A stretch of 17,936 nucleotides of DNA from Gallionellaceae bacterium (lineage in GTDB: Bacteria > Pseudomonadota > Gammaproteobacteria > Burkholderiales > Gallionellaceae), in NCBI GenBank assembly GCA_003151655.1, contig PLYB01000097.1, forward strand, positions 1,986 through 19,921. Reading direction: 5' to 3'. A program made the position numbers and the translations under genes. Below the pieces are notes generated by a model. The model did not search any database. It was not told the origin of the DNA and was given only the letters and a program-made list of their open reading frames with translations. Shown in pieces: positions 1-5,793 of the stretch (its first letter is position 1; every line of letters begins with the position of its first letter).

Positions 1-1101
1 CGCGCGCAGTTCGACACGCCGCTGCGGTTTAAAAGCGGTGCGGTGTTGCCGCGTTATGAGTTGGTGTATGAAACGTATGGCACTTTGAATGCTGATAAAT
101 CGAATGCCATTCTGATTTGCCATGCGCTGTCGGGGCATCATCATGTCGCCGGTTATTACGCCGATGCGCTCGAGAACATCGGCTGGTGGGACAACATGGT
201 TGGCCCCGGCAAGCCTATTGATACGGATAAATTTTTCGTGGTGGGGCTGAATAATCTCGGCGGCTGTCACGGCTCGACCGGCCCGAGCAGTATCAACCCG
301 GAGACGGGCAAGCCTTATGGCTCAAGCTTTCCGGTGATTACCGTGGAAGACTGGGTGGAGTCGCAGGCACGCCTTGCCGACCACCTTGGTATCCAACAAT
401 TCGCCGCTGTTGTCGGCGGCAGCCTCGGCGGGATGCAGGCGTTGCAATGGTCGCTGGCTTATCCTGAACGGGTGCGCCATGTGTTGGCGATTGCCAGTGC
501 GCCGCGTCTCACCGCGCAAAACATTGCCTTCAACGACGTGGCGCGCAATGCCATTTTGACCGATCCCGATTTTCATGGTGGCGATTATTATGCGCACGGC
601 GTGGTGCCGACGCGCGGCTTGCGTCTGGCGCGCATGTTGGGACATATCACTTATCTTTCCGATGATGCGATGGCGGATAAATTCGGGCGCGAGTTGCGTG
701 CGGAGAAATTCAATTACGGGTTTGAGGTCGAGTTTGAGATCGAATCGTATCTGCGTTATCAGGGCGATAAGTTCGCCGCGTATTTCGATGCAAACACCTA
801 TTTATTAATGACCAAGGCGTTGGATTATTTCGATCCCGCGCATAGCTTGGATGGTAATTTTAACAAAGCATTTGCTGCCGCACATGCTGATTATTTGGTG
901 GTGTCGTTCACTACGGATTGGCGTTTTTCGCCGGAGCGTTCGCGCGAAATCGTGCGACCATTACTGCATAACCGTCGCAATGTGAGCTATGCCGAAATTA
1001 CTTCCGCGCACGGGCACGACTCTTTCCTGATGCCGGACGAACATTACTTCGGCGTAATGTATGCCTATCTCAATAAGGTTCACAGCGAGGTGTCAGCATG
1101 A
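1..1101 (+). CDS. metX: Homoserine O-acyltransferase MetX (5' partial)
   Basis: This enzyme acylates the hydroxyl of L-homoserine, the first committed step of methionine synthesis in the cytoplasm. The frame is open from base 1 (reading RAQFDTPLRFKSGAVLPRYE), so the true start lies left of the window and the GTG at 43 is internal. It is an alpha/beta-hydrolase fold. The nucleophile motif GGSLGGMQ has its Ser codon at 421-423. The acid is the Asp of TTDWRFSP (916-918), and the His is in HGHDSF (1015-1017), so the triad is complete. The stop codon overlaps the metW start (ATGA), which implies translational coupling. The family is named homoserine O-acetyltransferase, but metW-linked proteobacterial members are often succinyltransferases; acyl donor choice cannot be read from this fragment. 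Family identity is very secure. Confidence 0.96.
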   Translation, partial: RAQFDTPLRFKSGAVLPRYELVYETYGTLNADKSNAILICHALSGHHHVAGYYADALENIGWWDNMVGPGKPIDTDKFFVVGLNNLGGCHGSTGPSSINPETGKPYGSSFPVITVEDWVESQARLADHLGIQQFAAVVGGSLGGMQALQWSLAYPERVRHVLAIASAPRLTAQNIAFNDVARNAILTDPDFHGGDYYAHGVVPTRGLRLARMLGHITYLSDDAMADKFGRELRAEKFNYGFEVEFEIESYLRYQGDKFAAYFDANTYLLMTKALDYFDPAHSLDGNFNKAFAAAHADYLVVSFTTDWRFSPERSREIVRPLLHNRRNVSYAEITSAHGHDSFLMPDEHYFGVMYAYLNKVHSEVSA

Positions 1102-1697
1102 ATGCAATGCTAGTCACCCGCCCCGACTTTGCTGCTATCGCCGAGTGGATACCGCAGGGTGCGTCAGTACTCGATCTCGGCTGCGGTGACGGTAGTCTGC
1201 TGCAATATTTAAAGACCGAACGTGCTGTGCGCGGCTACGGGGTCGAGATCAGCGATGCCGGAATCGTCGCCTGCATCCAGAATGGCGTGAATGTTATCCA
1301 GAACGATTTGGATTCAGGTTTGTCCGATTTTGAATCCAACTCTTTTGATTACGTGATTCTGTCACAGACGTTACAGGCCACGCGCCACACCGAGCCGTTG
1401 ATTCAGGAAATGCTGCGCGTAGGCCGTCAAGGCATCGTCAGCTTCCCCAATTTCGGTTATTGGAGAGCACGTCTGGATGTGCTGCTCGGTCGCATGCCGG
1501 TGTCGAAAGATCTGCCCTACCAGTGGTATGACACGCCCAATGTGCACTTGTGTACTCTGGACGATTTTGAAACTCTTTGCCGCGAACATCGGGTGCAGAT
1601 TCAGGAACGCCGCGTAATGACCGGCGATGATGAAGTTCATGTATTGCCCAATCTGCTGGGGAGCATGGCGGTTTATCGGTTTCAGCGAGAAGCATAA
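1098..1697 (+). CDS. metW: Methionine biosynthesis protein MetW
   Basis: A 199-aa class I SAM-methyltransferase-fold protein. Motif I, VLDLGCGDGSLL, lies at about residues 24-35, and the later stretch YVILSQTLQATRHTE matches the MetW family. The start ATG overlaps the metX stop by 4 nt, the usual metXW arrangement. In proteobacteria MetW is genetically linked to MetX and is needed for full homoserine acyltransferase activity or methionine prototrophy; a methyl acceptor has not been firmly established. The length is normal for the family and nothing is broken. It is probably transcribed with metX. The following 165 nt hold a dispersed inverted repeat and no obvious gene. Confidence 0.95.
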   Translation: MNAMLVTRPDFAAIAEWIPQGASVLDLGCGDGSLLQYLKTERAVRGYGVEISDAGIVACIQNGVNVIQNDLDSGLSDFESNSFDYVILSQTLQATRHTEPLIQEMLRVGRQGIVSFPNFGYWRARLDVLLGRMPVSKDLPYQWYDTPNVHLCTLDDFETLCREHRVQIQERRVMTGDDEVHVLPNLLGSMAVYRFQREA

Positions 1698-1718
1698 AGC
1701 ATGAAACAAACCCGATTC

Positions 1719-1849
1719 ACCACAGAGACACAGAGACACAGAGAAAAGCAAAAACAAGGCAGGCATAGTGCATCAGTACTCATACGCCATCGTAATAAAC
1801 TAATTTTAAAAGAAGCTGGTTTTCCTCTGTGTCTCTGTGTCTCTGTGGT
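1719..1849. repeat. Inverted repeat with 25-bp perfect arms made of 8-bp units
   Basis: The left arm (1719-1743) and right arm (1825-1849) are perfect reverse complements of 25 bp separated by 81 nt. The left arm contains three tandem copies of CACAGAGA starting at 1721; the right arm carries the complementary units, one with a single mismatch beyond the arm. A T6 run (1855-1860) follows the right arm, just before the ampG start. It looks like a dispersed intergenic repeat of the CACAGAGACACAGAG kind. The T-run could allow a terminator role after metW, but the loop is long for that. Confidence 0.8.
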
Positions 1850-1862
1850 AAAAGTTTTTTAA

Positions 1863-3113
1863 ATGTCCATCTGGCAGCAATTCCTCACCCGTCGCATGTT
1901 GATTTGCGTGTTCACCGGATTCTCTTCCGGTTTGCCGCTGTATCTACTTTTTAATCTTGTACCTGCGTGGCTGCGCAGCGAACATGTTGACCTCAAAACT
2001 ATCGGCTTGTTTGCGCTGATCCAGTTTCCCTACACGTGGAAATTTCTGTGGTCGCCGCTGTTGGATCGCTATGTGATGCCATTGCTCGGGCGGCGGCGCG
2101 GTTGGATGTTGCTGACGCAGCTCGGTTTGCTGGCGGTGATCGCCTCGATGGGGGCGTTTTCGCCGCAAAGTGATTTGCACACCATCGCCTGGATCGCCAC
2201 CCTGCTCGCCTTGCTCAGCGCCACGCAGGACATCGTACTGGATGCCTATCGTCGCGAGTTGTTGAGTGATGCCGAATTGGGCTTGGGCAACTCGGTGCAT
2301 GTGAATGCCTACCGTATTGCGGGGCTGATTCCCGGCTCGTTGTCGTTGATTCTTGCCGACTCATTGCCGTGGAGTATGGTATTCATCATCACATCCTTGT
2401 TCATGTTGCCCGGCGTGGTGATGACGTTGCTGGTGAAAGAACCGCACCGGGCGACTCCGCCCAAAACATTGCGCGATGCCGTGGTTGAACCCTTCCATGA
2501 ATTCATCACGCGCGAAGGTTGGAACAGCGCGTTACTGATCCTCGCTTTTATTTTCTTTTATAAACTCGGCGACAGTATGTGTACCGCGCTAGCGACACCG
2601 TTTTATCTGGACATGGGCTTTAGCAAAACGCAGATCGGATTGATCGCCAAAAATGCCGGACTATGGCCAGCCGTTATAGGCGGCTTGCTCGGCGGCGTGT
2701 GGATGATAAAGATCGGCATCAACCGCGCGCTATGGCTATTCGGCGTGGTGCAAGTAGTCTCCATCTTCGGCTTCGCCTGGCTGGCATCAATAGGGCATCA
2801 TGCCGAAATTAGCAGCGTGGAACTCGTCCAATTGGCCATCGTGATCGGCCTCGAAGCACTCGGCGTAGGCTTGGGCACCGCCGCCTTCGTCGCCTTCATC
2901 GCACACAACACCCACCCTGCCTACACCGCCACCCAGTTCGCTTTGTTCACCAGCCTCGCCGCGATGCCGCGCACCTTTGCCAATGCGGCGACTGGTTGGC
3001 TGGTAGAGGCGATGGGATGGATGGGATTTTTCTTGCTGTGTGCGGTGCTGGCCGTGCCCGGGATGCTGCTGTTGTTCAAGGTCGCGCCTTGGCATGAAAG
3101 AAAACAGGCGTAG
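1863..3113 (+). CDS. ampG: AmpG-family muropeptide MFS permease
   Basis: A 416-aa inner-membrane transporter of the major facilitator superfamily with about 12 hydrophobic segments. The N-terminus carries the AmpG hallmarks: GFSSGLPL (residues 19-26), then FPYTWKFLWSPLLDRY (55-70), and a QDIVLDAYRREL segment near 122-133. AmpG imports anhydro-muropeptides (GlcNAc-anhMurNAc peptides) from the periplasm for cell-wall recycling, and in some bacteria it feeds ampC beta-lactamase induction; no ampR/ampC is seen here. The start ATG lies only 14 nt past the 25-bp inverted repeat and no good Shine-Dalgarno is visible. The TAG stop lies inside the left arm of the 31-bp repeat at 3110. Family assignment is strong; exact substrate is inferred from the family. 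Confidence 0.88.
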   Translation: MSIWQQFLTRRMLICVFTGFSSGLPLYLLFNLVPAWLRSEHVDLKTIGLFALIQFPYTWKFLWSPLLDRYVMPLLGRRRGWMLLTQLGLLAVIASMGAFSPQSDLHTIAWIATLLALLSATQDIVLDAYRRELLSDAELGLGNSVHVNAYRIAGLIPGSLSLILADSLPWSMVFIITSLFMLPGVVMTLLVKEPHRATPPKTLRDAVVEPFHEFITREGWNSALLILAFIFFYKLGDSMCTALATPFYLDMGFSKTQIGLIAKNAGLWPAVIGGLLGGVWMIKIGINRALWLFGVVQVVSIFGFAWLASIGHHAEISSVELVQLAIVIGLEALGVGLGTAAFVAFIAHNTHPAYTATQFALFTSLAAMPRTFANAATGWLVEAMGWMGFFLLCAVLAVPGMLLLFKVAPWHERKQA

Positions 3114-3188
3114 GATGGGTGGAGCGCAGCGATACCCATCGCCTCATCCAAATAATTGATGGGTATCGCTGCGCTCCACCCATCCTAC
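3110..3188. repeat. Perfect 31-bp inverted repeat between convergent ampG and xth
   Basis: Arms at 3110-3140 and 3158-3188 are perfect reverse complements around a 17-nt loop. The left arm begins GTAGGATGGGTGGAGCGCAG. The element lies between convergent ampG and xth, its left arm contains the ampG stop codon (3111-3113), and its right arm ends 9 nt before the xth stop. The same family of sequence is familiar as a dispersed intergenic repeat in many beta- and gammaproteobacteria. Transcribed from either side it forms a very stable hairpin, so it may act as a bidirectional transcription end or mRNA 3' protector. It lacks a classical U-tract. Confidence 0.85.
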
Positions 3189-3197
3189 AGTTGGCTA

Positions 3198-4070
3198 TTA
3201 CAGCGAAAATTCGTAATCCACCATCAGCGGCGCGTGGTCGCTGAAGCGCTGCTCTTTGTAGATACCCGTGGTGAGGGCTTTGCCTGCAATTGCCGGGGTA
3301 GCGATCTGGTAGTCGATGCGCCAACCGACATCTTTCGCCCACGCCTGACCCCGGTTCGACCACCAAGTATAAGCTTCCAATTCGGGGTGTAGTTTGCGGA
3401 ACACATCGACGAAGCCGACTTCATTGAATAACTCGGTAAGCCATGCGCGTTCTTCCGGCAGAAAACCGGAATTCTTTTGATTGCCGCGCCAGTTTTTTAT
3501 ATCTTTTTGAGTATGGGCAATGTTCCAGTCGCCGCAGAGGATGATCTCACGCCCGCTATTTTTCAATGTAACCATGTGCGGCTGTGACACGTTACTGGCG
3601 GAGCCAGCCGTTTGCGGGAGCAGCCGCGACTCACCTCCAACTGAGGCCGGTGAGTTTCCTATCATTTGGCGGAGGTGAGGCATAAAGGCTTCCATGAATT
3701 TGAACTTTACCGCCTGACGTTCTTCGCCGCTGGAGCCGGAAGGCAAGTATAGCGACACCACACTCAAGTTGCCGAACTGCGCTTCGATGTAGCGCCCTTC
3801 GGCATCGAATTCGGGAATGCCTAATCCCACAATGACGTTATCCGGCTTGCGTTTGGAATAGATACCTACGCCGCTGTAGCCCTTCTTTTCGGCATAGTGA
3901 AAATAGCCGTGATAACCCAAAGGTGCGAGCATTTCGGGTGTCATGTCGGCGGCTTGTGCCTTAAGTTCCTGTACGCAAAGAATGTCCGCATTCTGCTTGC
4001 CCAGCCATTCCAGCAGGCCTTTGTTGTAGGCGGAGCGGATACCGTTGAGGTTTAATGAAATGATGCGCAT
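3198..4070 (-). CDS. xth: Exodeoxyribonuclease III (NApe-like AP endonuclease) with in-frame insert
   Basis: A Mg-dependent AP endonuclease/3'-5' exonuclease of the exonuclease III family, acting in base excision repair. Visible family motifs are LNLNGIRSAY (N-terminus), VQELKAQ (metal-binding Glu, residues 34-40), YLPSGSSGEER (108-118), GDWNIAH (180-186), the KNWRGNQKNSGFLPEE block (192-207), WWSNRGQAWAKDVGWRIDY (236-254) and SDHAPL (277-282). The start at 4070 (MRIISLN) matches family N-termini; the open frame continues upstream but overlaps the pyrE side. The protein is 290 aa against about 257 for close relatives such as the neisserial enzyme. The excess is residues 137-169, inserted between the helix ending RQM and the strand GREIILCGDW. 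All catalytic motifs are intact, so activity is plausible. Confidence 0.94.
   Translation of the reverse strand: MRIISLNLNGIRSAYNKGLLEWLGKQNADILCVQELKAQAADMTPEMLAPLGYHGYFHYAEKKGYSGVGIYSKRKPDNVIVGLGIPEFDAEGRYIEAQFGNLSVVSLYLPSGSSGEERQAVKFKFMEAFMPHLRQMIGNSPASVGGESRLLPQTAGSASNVSQPHMVTLKNSGREIILCGDWNIAHTQKDIKNWRGNQKNSGFLPEERAWLTELFNEVGFVDVFRKLHPELEAYTWWSNRGQAWAKDVGWRIDYQIATPAIAGKALTTGIYKEQRFSDHAPLMVDYEFSL
3564..3662 (-). repeat. 99-bp inverted-repeat-rich insertion inside xth (33 codons, in frame)
   Basis: These bases encode xth residues 137-169 (beginning IGNSPASVGGESRL), which have no counterpart in the usual 256-260-aa enzymes. The tract is rich in inverted repeats: GCGGCTG 3578-3584 with CAGCCGC 3621-3627, nested around CTGGC 3595-3599 and GCCAG 3603-3607. 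CTCACCTCC 3630-3638 also pairs with GGAGGTGAG 3671-3679 in the native coding sequence next door. It resembles a small palindromic element tolerated inside an ORF, similar in concept to Rickettsia palindromic elements. The insert boundaries come from my recall of homologues and may be off by a few codons. Confidence 0.6.
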
Positions 4071-4099
4071 GATTTTTCTCGCTGAATGAATGCTCGCAT

Positions 4100-4105
4100 T
4101 ATAAT
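4100..4105 (+). promoter_or_regulatory. Candidate -10 box for pyrE
   Basis: A perfect TATAAT lies in the xth-pyrE divergent gap, 34 nt before the preferred pyrE ATG at 4140. A transcript starting near 4112 would exclude the two upstream in-frame ATGs (4086 and 4104), supporting the 4140 start. No convincing -35 hexamer is seen at the right distance, so this is a candidate only. Confidence 0.35.
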
Positions 4106-4139
4106 GGCGACACTGTTCAACACGATCCAAAAACTTTTT

Positions 4140-4787
4140 ATGAACGCTTATCGTCAGGATTTTATCCGCTTCGCTGTCGCCCAAAATGTTTTGCGTTTCG
4201 GCGAGTTCCAAACCAAAGCCGGACGTTTGTCGCCCTATTTCTTTAACTCGGGCTTGTTTCAAGATGGCGCGGCATTGCGCGAGTTGTGCCAGTTTTACGC
4301 CCAGACCATTCTTGTTTCAGAAATCGAGTTCGACATGCTGTTCGGCCCCGCCTACAAGGGTATTCCGCTAGTGGCAGGAACGGCTATCGCGCTGGCGGAG
4401 CAGGGGAAAAACGTGCCCTATTGTTTCAACCGCAAGGAAGCCAAAGACCACGGCGAAGGCGGTAACACGGTGGGTGCGAAATTGCAGGGCAAGGTGCTCA
4501 TCATTGACGACGTGATTTCGGCAGGTACTTCGGTGCGCGAATCTATCGAGTTGATTCGCGCTGCGGGCGCGACACCTTGTGGCGTGGTGATCGCACTTGA
4601 CCGTGTCGAGCGTGGACAAGGTGAGTTGTCCGCCGTGCAAGAAGTGAATCGCGATTATGGCTTGCCCGTTATTTCGATTGCTGCGCTGGATGATTTGCTC
4701 GGCTATTTGCAGGGACAAGCCGAGTTGGTACAAAATCTGCACGCAGTGAAAACTTATCGTGATCGTTATGGAGTCAAAAATGCATAA
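4140..4787 (+). CDS. pyrE: Orotate phosphoribosyltransferase
   Basis: A 215-aa type I phosphoribosyltransferase that converts orotate and PRPP to OMP in de novo pyrimidine synthesis. The PRPP-binding motif VLIIDDVISAGTS is at residues 119-131. The N-terminal MNAYRQDFIRFA, the GRLSPYFFN strand-loop and the RKEAKDHGEGG flexible catalytic loop all match PyrE. The start at 4140 is chosen because relatives begin with this M-x-x-YRQ-F pattern and are about 213 aa. In-frame ATGs at 4104 and 4086 would add 12 or 18 atypical residues and precede the candidate transcription start. The 3' end overlaps the next gene by 8 nt. No truncation or unusual residue is seen. Confidence 0.95.
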   Translation: MNAYRQDFIRFAVAQNVLRFGEFQTKAGRLSPYFFNSGLFQDGAALRELCQFYAQTILVSEIEFDMLFGPAYKGIPLVAGTAIALAEQGKNVPYCFNRKEAKDHGEGGNTVGAKLQGKVLIIDDVISAGTSVRESIELIRAAGATPCGVVIALDRVERGQGELSAVQEVNRDYGLPVISIAALDDLLGYLQGQAELVQNLHAVKTYRDRYGVKNA

Positions 4788-5412
4788 GACAAAATTGCTG
4801 GCGACGGGTTTGATATTGTGCAGCGCTTTCTGTGTTAACGCAGAAGCGAAACTCTATAAATGGGTCGATAGCAACGGTATCACGCACTATGGCGAAACGA
4901 TACCGCCGGAATATGCTGACAAAGATGCAACGCAATTCAATAGCACAGGACGCGTGGAAAAACACATCGAAAAACTGACTCCCGAAAAGCGGCTCGCTAA
5001 AGAGGAAGAGGAAGCAAAAAAGAATAGCTCGCAACAAGCCACGGTCGAATCCAAGCGCCGAGATACCGCGTTGTTAAGTACGTTTAGCAATGAAAAAGAA
5101 ATTGATCTTGCGCGCGACCGCAGTGTGCAGCAAGTTGAGGCACGTATCGGTAGTATCAAAACCATGCTGGGATCCGCTCAAGAGTCTCTTGCTGGCAATC
5201 ACAAGGAACTGGACAACCTGACCAAGCAAAACAAAAAAATTCCCGCGTCGTTAACTGAAGATATTTCCGTGAACGAAGCCAGAATTGCAAAACTGCAAAA
5301 AGATTTGGCACAAAGTGAACAGGAATCGGCTGGCGTAAAAGCCCGCTTCGAAGCGGACAAATCGCGTTATCGCGAATTAAAAGGTAGCAGTACCTCGCCC
5401 GCGAACAAATAG
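4780..5412 (+). CDS. Secreted DUF4124-domain coiled-coil protein
   Basis: A 210-aa envelope protein of unknown function. A Sec signal peptide (MHKTKLLATGLILCSAFCVNAEA) precedes a DUF4124 domain, KLYKWVDSNGITHYGETIPPEYA, at about residues 24-46; this motif is frequent in betaproteobacterial periplasmic proteins. Residues from about 95 to 205 are charged, heptad-like and rich in K/E/Q, predicting a long coiled coil. The start at 4780 has a GGAG Shine-Dalgarno at 4770-4773 (6-nt spacing) inside pyrE, and the ORF overlaps the pyrE end by 8 nt, so the two are probably co-translated. An upstream in-frame start at 4759 is less likely. It may tether envelope layers, but the role cannot be read from the sequence. 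Confidence 0.85.
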   Translation: MHKTKLLATGLILCSAFCVNAEAKLYKWVDSNGITHYGETIPPEYADKDATQFNSTGRVEKHIEKLTPEKRLAKEEEEAKKNSSQQATVESKRRDTALLSTFSNEKEIDLARDRSVQQVEARIGSIKTMLGSAQESLAGNHKELDNLTKQNKKIPASLTEDISVNEARIAKLQKDLAQSEQESAGVKARFEADKSRYRELKGSSTSPANK

Positions 5413-5418
5413 TTCGCG
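5400..5418 (+). terminator. Hairpin over the DUF4124-gene stop codon
   Basis: CGCGAAC (5400-5406) and GTTCGCG (5412-5418) form a perfect 7-bp stem with a 5-nt loop that contains part of the stop codon. A T/A-rich but interrupted tract follows (TTATTCTATTT). It may be a weak terminator for the pyrE transcript, backed by the next hairpin at 5458. Confidence 0.35.
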
Positions 5419-5457
5419 ATTACTGTAGTTATTCTATTTCAAATGGAAAAATAATCC

Positions 5458-5483
5458 GTAGGTCGGGTTAAATCCCGACCTAC
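5458..5483. repeat. GTAGGTCGGG-family palindrome, short copy
   Basis: GTAGGTCGGG (5458-5467) and CCCGACCTAC (5474-5483) are perfect 10-bp arms around TTAAAT. It shares its outer 10 bp with both ends of the larger palindrome at 5717-5762, so two members of one dispersed-repeat family lie 234 nt apart. A hairpin formed in RNA could end the pyrE-DUF4124 transcript. Confidence 0.8.
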
Positions 5484-5716
5484 AAAATGCACGATTGAAA
5501 TGGAATTGGTATTACACCTGAGCTCACCATCCTTTATCGCTTCACCCTCATCTCTCATCTAGCTCGTTAGCCATTTTCTCAATAGGTGGCATCTTCCACC
5601 ATTAAACATAGTGGTTTCTCTGCGCTTTGTACGCAAGGACACGGACGAGCTGCAACAACAGCGGCAGTGTGCTCCCTGAAAAATCACTGTGATTAACTCG
5701 AATTGTCCATTAGGAC

Positions 5717-5762
5717 GTAGGTCGGGCTTCAGCCCGACATGTCGGGCTGAAGCCCGACCTAC
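5717..5762. repeat. 46-bp perfect palindrome upstream of the adhesin/pilus operon
   Basis: Bases 5717-5739 and 5740-5762 are exact reverse complements with no loop. Each half also folds by itself: GTCGGGCT pairs with AGCCCGAC around TC (left half) or GA (right half). The element can therefore form one long stem or two tandem hairpins. It ends 31 nt before the first ATG of the transporter gene, so it would sit in or next to the 5' leader of the operon. Confidence 0.85.
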
Positions 5763-5793
5763 AACACATTGATTTTGGAGAGCCTAGCGGCTA

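Larger units (their letters stand above)
5413..5793. other. 381-nt intergenic region before the adhesin/pilus operon
   Basis: No convincing gene is seen on either strand; the longest open stretches are short and lack ribosome binding sites. The region holds two palindromic repeats of the same GTAGGTCGGG family (5458-5483 and 5717-5762) and a minor hairpin GGTGG/CCACC around 5586-5602. The promoter of the plus-strand surface operon must lie here or be read through from pyrE, but I could not identify a credible -35/-10 pair. Confidence 0.5.

Noticed and set aside
1371..1766. Antisense ORF beginning in the metW-ampG gap
   Set aside because: Its N-terminal residues are simply a translation of the CACAGAGA repeat, and the rest overlaps metW.
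4086..4139. Longer pyrE start (18 extra residues)
   Set aside because: The ATGs at 4086 and 4104 lie upstream of or within the candidate -10 box, and PyrE relatives begin at the MNAYRQ equivalent.
5550..5670. Open stretch reading NRWHLPPLNIVVSLRF as a gene remnant
   Set aside because: Only about 38 codons between stops, no start signal, and no family I can name.
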